Source: Aestuariibaculum sp. M13 (GTDB taxonomy: Bacteria > Bacteroidota > Bacteroidia > Flavobacteriales > Flavobacteriaceae). Taken from it: a stretch of DNA of 64,000 bases. Below the pieces are notes generated by a model that had not been told where the DNA came from, ran no database searches, and saw nothing but the letters and a program-made list of their open reading frames with translations. Both the position numbers and the translations under genes were made by a program. The stretch is from contig NZ_JANIAC010000003.1 in NCBI RefSeq assembly GCF_024723255.1, positions 248,001-312,000 on the forward strand, written 5' to 3'. Of the stretch, positions 57,283-64,000 are shown piece by piece (within the stretch, counting starts at the first letter, position 1; each line of letters starts with the position of its first letter).

Positions 57283-58575
57283 ATGAAGTCAATTTTAATG
57301 ATCTCTTTGCACGGATATGTAGGTGCTAATGCCGAATTAGGAAAACCCGATACGGGAGGACAAGTAGTTTATGTTTTAGAGCTCGCAGAACGTTTTAGCA
57401 GATTAGGAAAACGAGTGGATTTGGTAACCCGACAATTTGAAGATCAGCCGGAATACGATCACGTCGATGAAAATTACAGTGTTTGGCGTATTCCTTTTGG
57501 AGGAAAAAAATTCATTAGAAAAGAAGACATGCACGACCACCTGAAAAAGTTTGTAACCAACTGTCTGGCGGCTATTCAAAAGGAACGTAAAAAGTATGAT
57601 GTAGTTTATACGCATTACTGGGATGCGGGTTGGGCAGGACAAAAAATAGCCGAAGAATTAGGCATTTGCCATGTACACACACCTCATTCTTTGGGTTGGT
57701 GGAAGCAGCATACTATGGGAAGCGATATGAGTGAAGAGGATATGGAAAAAAAATACCGTTTTAAAGAGCGTATTAGAAAAGAATATTTCGTTTATCAAAT
57801 GTGTAATTATGTGATTGCAACTACCTTACCTCAGGTTGATTTATTAACGCAACAATATGATGTATTGCCTCGAAATTGTGGTATGATTCCTCCTGGCATT
57901 GACGAAAACCGCTTTTACCCGGTTCCTTCAAAAGAAAACGACAGAATAAGAGCAAAATACGATATACATCCTACCGATATTTTAGCATTAGGAAGAATGG
58001 CTCATAATAAAGGCTACGATTTGTTAATTCAGGCGTTACCAACCGTTTTTGAACTTTGTCCGGAAGCGCGATTGGTGGCTGCTATTGGAGGCGATAATTC
58101 AAAGCAAGATGATAAAGGGGTTGAAGGCTTAAAAAAGTTAGCAGGAGAATTAGGAGTGTTAGACAAGATTACCTGGAAAAATTACATTGCCGATGCCGAT
58201 TTGGCAAATGTATACCGATCTGCGAATATTTTTGCCATGCCTTCGCGTTATGAACCTTTTGGTATGGTAGCTATTGAGGCTATGGCTTGTGGTACCCCAA
58301 GTGTGGTAACCGTACATGGTGGTCTATATGATTTAATCGATTTTGGAAATCAGGCGTTATTCGCTGATCCGCATCGTCCATTAGAGTTTGGAGCCATGAT
58401 GTCTATGCCGTTATTATATCCTAAATTGCGTAATGAATTGTCGGTTGAAGGGGCTCGTTTTGCACGTCGAAATTTTGGCTGGACAGGAATTGCTAAGCGT
58501 ATTTTAGCGATTTTTAATAGTTCTATAAACCAGCGCTCAATGGAGTCGAGTATTTATTCTCATTTTAATAATTAG
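57283..58575 (+). CDS. GT4 glycosyltransferase, sucrose-phosphate-synthase-like
   Basis: A 430-residue GT-B fold glycosyltransferase of family 4. The N-terminal motif GKPDTGGQVVYVLELA is characteristic of sucrose-phosphate synthases and mannosylfructose-phosphate synthases. The C-terminal nucleotide-sugar site is visible as LGRMAHNKGYDLLIQAL and MPSRYEPFGMVAIEAMACG, with the E-X7-E motif. With the adjacent HAD domain it would make a phosphorylated disaccharide that is then dephosphorylated. Co-transcription is supported by the 10-bp spacing and by the terminator that follows. The sugar donor and acceptor cannot be read from the sequence. Confidence 0.85.
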   Translation: MKSILMISLHGYVGANAELGKPDTGGQVVYVLELAERFSRLGKRVDLVTRQFEDQPEYDHVDENYSVWRIPFGGKKFIRKEDMHDHLKKFVTNCLAAIQKERKKYDVVYTHYWDAGWAGQKIAEELGICHVHTPHSLGWWKQHTMGSDMSEEDMEKKYRFKERIRKEYFVYQMCNYVIATTLPQVDLLTQQYDVLPRNCGMIPPGIDENRFYPVPSKENDRIRAKYDIHPTDILALGRMAHNKGYDLLIQALPTVFELCPEARLVAAIGGDNSKQDDKGVEGLKKLAGELGVLDKITWKNYIADADLANVYRSANIFAMPSRYEPFGMVAIEAMACGTPSVVTVHGGLYDLIDFGNQALFADPHRPLEFGAMMSMPLLYPKLRNELSVEGARFARRNFGWTGIAKRILAIFNSSINQRSMESSIYSHFNN

Positions 58576-58579
58576 AACA

Positions 58580-59149
58580 TTAATAAGAACCTCTCGATTT
58601 TATATTATCAGCGCATAATTGAAGGATTTCAGTTATGCGCTTTTTCCTTGTGGCTTCACGCTTGGCTTGATTTAGCCAGTACAAATAACTTTTTCTGTAG
58701 GAAGGCGCAAAGTTGAGGTAGTTATTGTAAGCTTCGGTATGTTTATCGAATTCTTGTTGTAAATCTTCAGGGATGATACCATTTTCAACATCGTCTAAAG
58801 CCGACCAACTACCATTTCCTTTTGCGATTTCAATGGTTTTCAAACCACTTGTATGCATTAAGTTATCTGCAACTAATTCTAGAATGTATTTTTTATTAAG
58901 CGCACTCCATACACTTTTAGGATTTCTGGGGGTAAAGTATTGTCGGCGTTTGCCGTCACCTAAACTTTTAACCGTAGAATCAATCCAACCATAACAAAGC
59001 GCCACTTTTACCGCTTCTTCCCAACGCATGCTGTCGTTTTCGTGGTCTACTTTATAAAAAATTAAATAAATGCCCGTTGCTTTACTGTGATTGTCATGTA
59101 ACCACTTGCGCCATTCTGTATCGGTTTTAAAGTAAAGTTCAGGCAGCAT
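58580..59149 (-). CDS. YdeI/OmpD-associated family protein
   Basis: A 189-residue cytoplasmic protein of the YdeI family: N-terminal TEWRKWLHDNHSKATGIYLIFYK, central WEEAVKVALCYGWIDSTVKSLGDGKRRQYFTPRNPKSVWSALNK and C-terminal Lys/Arg-rich SYRKSYLYWLNQAKREATRKKRI. Members are linked to stress or outer-membrane protein phenotypes but have no defined activity. The gene converges with the GT4 gene with 4 bp between stops, and its 3' coding end contains the terminator hairpin of that operon. Confidence 0.9.
   Translation of the reverse strand: MLPELYFKTDTEWRKWLHDNHSKATGIYLIFYKVDHENDSMRWEEAVKVALCYGWIDSTVKSLGDGKRRQYFTPRNPKSVWSALNKKYILELVADNLMHTSGLKTIEIAKGNGSWSALDDVENGIIPEDLQQEFDKHTEAYNNYLNFAPSYRKSYLYWLNQAKREATRKKRITEILQLCADNIKSRGSY
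58611..58645 (+). terminator. Terminator of the HAD-GH/GT4 operon inside a coding region
   Basis: GCGCATAATTGAA (58611-58623) pairs with TTCAGTTATGCGC (58628-58640) with one wobble, followed by five T residues on the plus strand. It is 36 bp after the GT4 stop and lies within the C-terminal codons of the convergent YdeI gene. Confidence 0.8.
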
Positions 59150-59154
59150 TTATG

Positions 59155-60798
59155 TTATAATTTTTTTGTTTCGATGTAAAAGTTAGGATCAACTTTAAAA
59201 GTGTTTTCCGAACCGTCAAGCGGAATAGTTTTCCAATCTGCTTTTGGGTAAATCCATTGCGCTTTTCCGTTAAGTGATACAAGTACCGGCATGTCGAATT
59301 TTTCAACAATGTTTGTCCAACGGAATTTAAGCTCTTTATTATTAATTGAATATTCCAGTGTTGGAATTTTTGTTGTTCTTAAATATTGGTCGAAAAATTG
59401 TTGTAAATCGTAACCTGTTTGTTTGCTAATATAATTTTCGATTTGTTGCGTCGTAACTGTTTGATGATAAAAAGTTTCATTCATACCGCGTAAAATGTTT
59501 CGGAATTTTTCGTCATCTTCAATCAATTGACGAAGGGTATGAATCATATTAGCCCCTTTGTAGTACATATCGCCAGAACCTTCTTTGTTAACATTGTATG
59601 GCCCGATAATTGGCTTGTCGTTTAAAATGTTTTTTCTAATGCCTATAACATATTCTGAAGCGGCTTCTTTTCCGAAGTAATATTCTAAATAGAGCGATTC
59701 AGAATAATTTGTGAAGCTTTCATGAATCCACATATCTGCGGCATCCTTGTAAGTGATATTGTTGGCAAACCACTCGTGTCCCGATTCGTGAACAATAATG
59801 AAATCGAACTTTAAACCCCATCCCGTTCCTGAAAGATCACGTCCTAAATAGCCATTTTTAAAACCGTTTCCGTAGGTTACCGAACTTTGGTGTTCCATAC
59901 CTAAATATGGCGTTTCAACAATTTTAAATCCATCTTCGTAAAAAGGGTATGGTCCAAACCAGTATTCAAACGCCTTCATCATTTTAGGAGCTTGTTTAAA
60001 TTGTTCTTTAGCTTTTTCTAAATTATCACGAAGCACATAATAGTCCATTTTTAAAGGCCCTTTTTCTCCGTCGTATATTTCAGTGAAATGCACATAATCA
60101 CCGACATTGGCGTTAACTCCGTAGTTGTTTATAGGGTTTTTTACTGTCCAGTTGTAAGTGGTCGAGGTTTCATTTTCAGTTTTTCCAGCAAATTGCCCGT
60201 TTGAGACATCCATTAATCCTTTCGGAACCGTTACACTAATATCCATGCTGTCTACCTCGTCGTACATGTGGTCTTTACAAGGCCACCAAACACTAGCTCC
60301 AAGACCTTGGCAAGAGGTTGCCACAAACGGATTGCCATTTTTGTCTGTTTTCCAAGAAAAACCACCATCCCATGGGGCTTTAACGGCTACTTTAGGATGT
60401 CCTTCGTAATAGACTTCTATACTATTAGTTTTACCAATTTCCTGTTTCTTTTTTAAATAGACAAAATGAGCGTTACCATTTTGAACTACTTTTAAGGATT
60501 TTCCATTTTGAGTTACTTTGGTAATTTTAAGTGGTTCCTGTAAATCGATTTGCATCACCGATTGGTGCTCTAAAACTTTATATTGAATGGTGTTTTTTCC
60601 TGAGATGAATTTTTTATCAGGGGCTATTTCCACATCTAAATGATAATAGGTTAAATCCCACCAAGAACGTTCGGGAGTTATACTACCTCGTAAGGTGTCT
60701 TGTTGTGTAAATTCATTTTTATCGGTCATTAACTGGGCTTTCGCCGAAAGAGATAATGCTAAAAACGATATAGAAAATAGTAAAAAACGGGTGTTCAT
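59155..60798 (-). CDS. M1 family aminopeptidase-like metallopeptidase
   Basis: A 547-residue exported zinc peptidase (signal MNTRFLLFSISFLALSLSAKAQ). An N-terminal beta domain (about 40-215) precedes the catalytic domain with LGMEHQSSV, corresponding to the GAMEN exopeptidase loop, the zinc motif HESGHEW and the downstream zinc ligand in WIHESFTNYSE. A Tyr in YYKGANMIHTL fits the transition-state stabiliser. It is shorter than PepN-type M1 enzymes because it lacks the large C-terminal helical domain. No type IX secretion tail was seen, so it is probably periplasmic. Stop is 5 bp from the YdeI start. Confidence 0.93.
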   Translation of the reverse strand: MNTRFLLFSISFLALSLSAKAQLMTDKNEFTQQDTLRGSITPERSWWDLTYYHLDVEIAPDKKFISGKNTIQYKVLEHQSVMQIDLQEPLKITKVTQNGKSLKVVQNGNAHFVYLKKKQEIGKTNSIEVYYEGHPKVAVKAPWDGGFSWKTDKNGNPFVATSCQGLGASVWWPCKDHMYDEVDSMDISVTVPKGLMDVSNGQFAGKTENETSTTYNWTVKNPINNYGVNANVGDYVHFTEIYDGEKGPLKMDYYVLRDNLEKAKEQFKQAPKMMKAFEYWFGPYPFYEDGFKIVETPYLGMEHQSSVTYGNGFKNGYLGRDLSGTGWGLKFDFIIVHESGHEWFANNITYKDAADMWIHESFTNYSESLYLEYYFGKEAASEYVIGIRKNILNDKPIIGPYNVNKEGSGDMYYKGANMIHTLRQLIEDDEKFRNILRGMNETFYHQTVTTQQIENYISKQTGYDLQQFFDQYLRTTKIPTLEYSINNKELKFRWTNIVEKFDMPVLVSLNGKAQWIYPKADWKTIPLDGSENTFKVDPNFYIETKKL

Positions 60799-60858
60799 TA
60801 GTTTGTGTTTAAACCGTAAATTAATTAAAAACCCATATAAAAGGCTGCTAAATCTATG

Positions 60859-62193
60859 TTAATTTCTAATGATGGCATTTGGAAATGTAACAATGCTTTC
60901 AAAGCCATCTTCATCAATTGCTGCAATGCCGAAGAAATAATTATCAATAACAAACCCTTCTAACGTAAAATCCGAAACATCACCAACGTATCGACTATAA
61001 TCCCAGGTAGGTGAAGTGGTATCGCGCCAGTATATTTTGTAGCCTTTAGCGCCATCCACTTTATTCCATTTTAATTTAGCTGAAGCTTCAACAATACCAC
61101 CAATAGCAACTTCTTTAGGTGCGGGAGGGGCAGAGGCCAGGCTAGCCAGATTAATAGCATTTACAGCCGTGAGTTTTTTTGCGTATTCAAAATTAACATG
61201 CTCTAAAACATCGCCGTACTTTATACCGTTTTCTTCACGGATATCCTGATGCTGGTGTGTGTAATTTTCATGGGCCTCCATAATACGAATGGCAGGAAAG
61301 CCTAAGTCGTTAAACGGACGATGGTGACCGCCGCGCCCAAAACGGTCTAACCTGTAAATCATCAGGGGGTTCATTTCGGGCATATAGGTCTTGGTAGTTT
61401 TGTGAATGTATCTTGCCAACTGACGGGAGATTCCATCGACTTCACCACCATAAAAACGACGTAGGTTTCTGGTTTGTTCGGGTTCGTTAGCTGGCACAGG
61501 CTCCGAGAAAATTCTAAAAGCACGGTTGTCAATAACACCATCAACACCTTTTATATTTCCAATCATATCGTTGTTAAAAACGCCAACAATATCCCAGTTA
61601 TGGTTTTTGGCATAATTAGCTAAGCCTTTGCCACCAAATAAACCTTGCTCTTCACCAGATAGGCCTACATATACAATACTGTGTTCAAATTTATAGTTCG
61701 ATAAAACTCGGGCAGCTTCAATAGTTCCAGCCATTCCGGAGGCGTTATCGTTGGCTCCTGGTGCATCGGTAGTGAAATCCATAGTGTCGCTGGCTCGAGA
61801 ATCTATATCGCCACTCATAATAATATAACTGTTTGGGTATTTTGTGCCTTTTTGAATAGCAATAACATTAACCACCCAGGCGTCATGAGGTACTCGATTA
61901 TTTCCTTTTTTGGTTACATAATCTTTCTGGTAAAAAACGTCAAGGCAGTTATTACAATCTTTAGAAATATTTTCAAATTCCTGTTTTATCCATCGACGCG
62001 CAGCACCAATACCTCTTGTGTCTGATAAGGTGTCGCTAAAGGTATTTCTGGTTCCAAAATTCACTAAAGTTTCAATGTCTTTTTCAATTCGTTCGGCAGA
62101 AATGGCATCAATAATATCGTAGATTTTTTGATTGGTTTGTGCTGTAATTATTGAAGTAAAGAATAGTAAAATATAAATTGTAGTTTGTTTCAT
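60859..62193 (-). CDS. M28 family peptidase with fibronectin type III domain
   Basis: A 444-residue exported zinc peptidase (signal ending ITAQ). The M28 domain (about 60-340) shows DSRASDTMDFTTDAPGANDNASG with the metal-bridging Asp, the catalytic glutamate pair in VGLSGEEQGLFGGKG, a zinc Asp in FNNDMIGN and a final His in AHENYTHQHQD. A C-terminal beta domain (about 350-444; AKLKWNKVDGAKGYKIYWRD) is a fibronectin type III module that may bind substrate or surface. It is a probable aminopeptidase in the periplasm or outside. It lies 60 bp upstream of the M1 gene on the same strand. Confidence 0.92.
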   Translation of the reverse strand: MKQTTIYILLFFTSIITAQTNQKIYDIIDAISAERIEKDIETLVNFGTRNTFSDTLSDTRGIGAARRWIKQEFENISKDCNNCLDVFYQKDYVTKKGNNRVPHDAWVVNVIAIQKGTKYPNSYIIMSGDIDSRASDTMDFTTDAPGANDNASGMAGTIEAARVLSNYKFEHSIVYVGLSGEEQGLFGGKGLANYAKNHNWDIVGVFNNDMIGNIKGVDGVIDNRAFRIFSEPVPANEPEQTRNLRRFYGGEVDGISRQLARYIHKTTKTYMPEMNPLMIYRLDRFGRGGHHRPFNDLGFPAIRIMEAHENYTHQHQDIREENGIKYGDVLEHVNFEYAKKLTAVNAINLASLASAPPAPKEVAIGGIVEASAKLKWNKVDGAKGYKIYWRDTTSPTWDYSRYVGDVSDFTLEGFVIDNYFFGIAAIDEDGFESIVTFPNAIIRN

Positions 62194-62225
62194 AAACTTT
62201 TAATTTCTACTAAAATACTTAAAAA

Positions 62226-62263
62226 ATAAAAGCGTTTCAATAATTACATTGAAACGCTTTTAT
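62226..62263 (-). terminator. Rho-independent terminator of the acyl-CoA dehydrogenase gene
   Basis: A perfect 16-bp stem, ATAAAAGCGTTTCAAT (62226-62241) with ATTGAAACGCTTTTAT (62248-62263), 6-base loop. On the minus strand the stem ends in TTTTATTTTTT, terminating the acyl-CoA dehydrogenase gene 25 bp after its stop codon. Confidence 0.88.
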
Positions 62264-62287
62264 AAATTAAATTAGTCACTTTATGTT

Positions 62288-64000
62288 TTAGAAACAGTAC
62301 TTGTTTTCAGTAATAACCTTATTGGCAATAATGTTTCTTAGTTCTATAATATTAGGCATATTCACGTATTTAATGTAACGTTTTAAGCCCATAAGCATCA
62401 TACGTTGCTCATCTCCCGTAGAAAATGAAATGATGGAGTGTTTACCTGCTGTTTCAATCACATCAATAGCATGGAATAAATTCAGTTTTGCCATGGCTAT
62501 CTGTTCTTTTGCTTTGTCTTCGCCTTCTTTTTTAGCCATTTTTTCAGCACGTAAAATTGCCGATTCTGCTAAATAGATTTGAATTAAAATATCGGAAGCG
62601 GCTAGCATAAGTTGCTGGTGCTTCTCAATCTCTTCTCCATATTTTTGAAGCGTTGCACCTGCCACCATTAAGAACAGTTTTTTAAGATTTTTAATGATGT
62701 TTTTTTCCTCTGAAAATAAAGCTGAATAGTCTGGTGATTCAAATGAAGGAATACTCATAAGTTCGTCTTTAACTGCCATGGCAGGAGTCAGGACATCAAC
62801 ATGACCTTTCATCGCTTTTTTGATAAGCATCCCAATGCAAAGCATGCGATTGATTTCGTTTGTTCCTTCGTAGATTCTTGAAATTCTGGCATCTCTCCAA
62901 GCCGATTCAATAGGTGTATCTTCAGAGAATCCCATACCTCCAAAAATTTGAATACCTTCGTCGGTACAATGCTGAATAAACTCTGAAACCGCCACTTTTA
63001 AAATGGAACATTCAATGGCATATTCTTCTACGCCTTTAAGTTCAGCTTCCTGATGCGTGTCTTTTCCTTCTGCTTTTCTTATTTCAATACGGTCTTCAAT
63101 ATTTTTTGCGGCTCTATAGCTCGCTGCTTCACCTACCCAACAATTCGTGGCCATCTCAGCAATTTTTTGACGCATGGCTCCAAAACTTGAAATAGGCGTT
63201 TTAAATTGAATGCGCTCGTTTGCATATTTCACCGATTCGGTGATGGTGCGACGTTGTGCATCTAAACAGGCAGCTGCTAATTTTATGCGTCCAATGTTAA
63301 GGGCATTCATGGCAATTTTAAAACCATTGCCTCTTGTAGACAGCATATTCTCAATAGGAACTACAGTGTCATTGAAAAACACCTGACGCGTTGAAGAGGC
63401 ACGAATTCCCAATTTATGTTCTTCTTCCCCTAAAGTGATTCCGTTAGGATTTGCTGAATCGTATTCCACGATGAATCCGGTAATGTATTTGTCATCTTCA
63501 ATGCGAGCAAAAACTATCATTAAGCTACAGAATCCCGCATTGGAAATCCACATTTTCTGACCATTAATTTTATAGCTTTTACCGTCTTCAGATAGGGTAG
63601 CAGTGGTTTTTCCTGAGTTGGCATCACTACCTGCGCCTGGCTCTGTTAAACAATAAGAACCAAACCATTCGCCTGACGCCAATTTTGGTACATATTTTTG
63701 TTTTTGATCTTCGGTACCATATAATAAGATAGGCATGGTTCCAATACCAGTATGCGCACCAAATGCCGTACTGAAAGACCCTGTGGCACCTGAAATATAA
63801 TCGCAGACTAACATGGTGTCAACAAATCCCATACCCATACCGCCGTATGCTTCAGGAACGGAAACGCCTAAGAATCCCATTTCAGCCGCTTTTTGCATGC
63901 AGGATTCGGTTAAGGCATAATCTTTGGCTTCAAAACGAGGTTTGTTAGGCCATAATTCGCGATCTACAAACTCGGTAACGGCATCCTTCATCATGCGTTG
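62288..64000 (-). CDS. Acyl-CoA dehydrogenase, N-terminus cut by window edge
   Basis: A flavin-dependent acyl-CoA dehydrogenase involved in fatty-acid beta-oxidation. The frame is open to the window edge; an in-window ATG at 63994 is probably internal, because homologues of about 600 residues have 30-35 further N-terminal residues and the two preceding codons (Gln, Arg) fit that extension. Seen here are the FAD-binding blocks YCLTEPGAGSDANSGKT and WISNAGFCSLMIVF, the central helical domain, FGGMGFSEDTPIESAWRDARISRIYEGTNEI with the catalytic-region residues, and a C-terminal helical extension of about 170 residues typical of very-long-chain type enzymes. Upstream genes are not in view. Confidence 0.93.
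   Translation of the reverse strand, partial: QRMMKDAVTEFVDRELWPNKPRFEAKDYALTESCMQKAAEMGFLGVSVPEAYGGMGMGFVDTMLVCDYISGATGSFSTAFGAHTGIGTMPILLYGTEDQKQKYVPKLASGEWFGSYCLTEPGAGSDANSGKTTATLSEDGKSYKINGQKMWISNAGFCSLMIVFARIEDDKYITGFIVEYDSANPNGITLGEEEHKLGIRASSTRQVFFNDTVVPIENMLSTRGNGFKIAMNALNIGRIKLAAACLDAQRRTITESVKYANERIQFKTPISSFGAMRQKIAEMATNCWVGEAASYRAAKNIEDRIEIRKAEGKDTHQEAELKGVEEYAIECSILKVAVSEFIQHCTDEGIQIFGGMGFSEDTPIESAWRDARISRIYEGTNEINRMLCIGMLIKKAMKGHVDVLTPAMAVKDELMSIPSFESPDYSALFSEEKNIIKNLKKLFLMVAGATLQKYGEEIEKHQQLMLAASDILIQIYLAESAILRAEKMAKKEGEDKAKEQIAMAKLNLFHAIDVIETAGKHSIISFSTGDEQRMMLMGLKRYIKYVNMPNIIELRNIIANKVITENKYCF

Noticed and set aside
59155-62193. Type IX secretion C-terminal sorting domains on the M1 and M28 peptidases and the sulfatase
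   Set aside because: The C-termini do not show the conserved sorting-domain pattern; the M28 tail is a fibronectin type III-like module.
1-64000. tRNA or rRNA genes, CRISPR arrays, riboswitches, transposases and phage genes
   Set aside because: I looked through intergenic regions and the gene products and found no cloverleaf, repeat-spacer pattern, known riboswitch core or mobile-element enzyme; visual reading could miss a diverged example.

Overview
This window looks like chromosomal DNA of a marine or aerobic member of the Flavobacteriaceae (Bacteroidota). The evidence is an AT-rich composition, Bacteroidota-type promoters (TAnnTTTG), a fused CcoNO cbb3 oxidase with a mono-heme CcoP, a SusC-like TonB-dependent receptor with a carboxypeptidase-like N-terminal domain, lipoproteins of the MKK...C type, LytTR/2TM signalling genes, DUF6428 in an arsenic operon, and the flavobacterial MoxR-DUF58-DUF4350-DUF4129-SpoIIM-RDD cluster. 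No rRNA, tRNA, CRISPR array, transposase or phage gene was recognised. The genus cannot be fixed from the sequence alone.

Layout. 1-4960: a MoxR/DUF58 membrane cluster with RDD and TRIC-type membrane proteins transcribed divergently. 5.6-7.2 kb: an AT-rich hypothetical gene, then a 1.07 kb gene-free island of inverted repeats and a 179-bp tandem duplication. 7.2-19.3 kb: housekeeping and accessory genes (cyclophilin lipoprotein, Nudix, acyltransferase, RecQ, pentapeptide protein plus AraC regulator, MFS exporter, GH43 enzyme, topoisomerase III, RluE-like pseudouridine synthase). 19.5-25.7 kb: an ECF sigma factor with a membrane partner, a DUF6340 lipoprotein, TonB, and a LytS/LytTR operon with three copies of a 2TM module. 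25.7-32.6 kb: a LETM1-like protein and an operon of two half-length DUF4331 proteins, a TPR lipoprotein and a TonB-dependent receptor. 32.9-35.4 kb: arsenic resistance (arsR, DUF6428, arsC-type phosphatase, acr3). 35.6-40.8 kb: sulfatase, a NagB-like protein with altered active-site motif, a damaged or unusually started lipoprotein, an ECF sigma/anti-sigma pair, YceI. 40.9-52.3 kb: a microaerobic respiration block (hemN, ccoI, ccoS-ccoNO-ccoQ-ccoP-ccoG-ccoH-tauE) and a Crp/Fnr regulator. 52.4-55.0 kb: a VWA/AAA+ pair. 55.2-58.6 kb: a two-gene operon with a sucrose-phosphate-synthase-like GT4 and a fused HAD phosphatase/neutral-invertase-like hydrolase. 58.6-64.0 kb: YdeI, M1 and M28 peptidases, and an acyl-CoA dehydrogenase cut by the window edge.

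The most informative non-coding signal is a set of Fnr-like boxes (TGAN-N4-NTCA core) placed with identical geometry, box centre 29.5 bp upstream of a TAnnTTTG-like -7 element, in front of hemN, ccoS-NO-QP, ccoI, a pyridoxamine-phosphate-oxidase-like gene and tonB. The Crp/Fnr gene sits inside this block, which suggests a local oxygen-responsive regulon that also includes a TonB energy transducer. Other points worth attention are the HAD-invertase fusion with its SPS-like partner, the split DUF4331 operon, the structured repeat island at 6.5-7.2 kb and a perfect 20-bp palindrome before the sulfatase.
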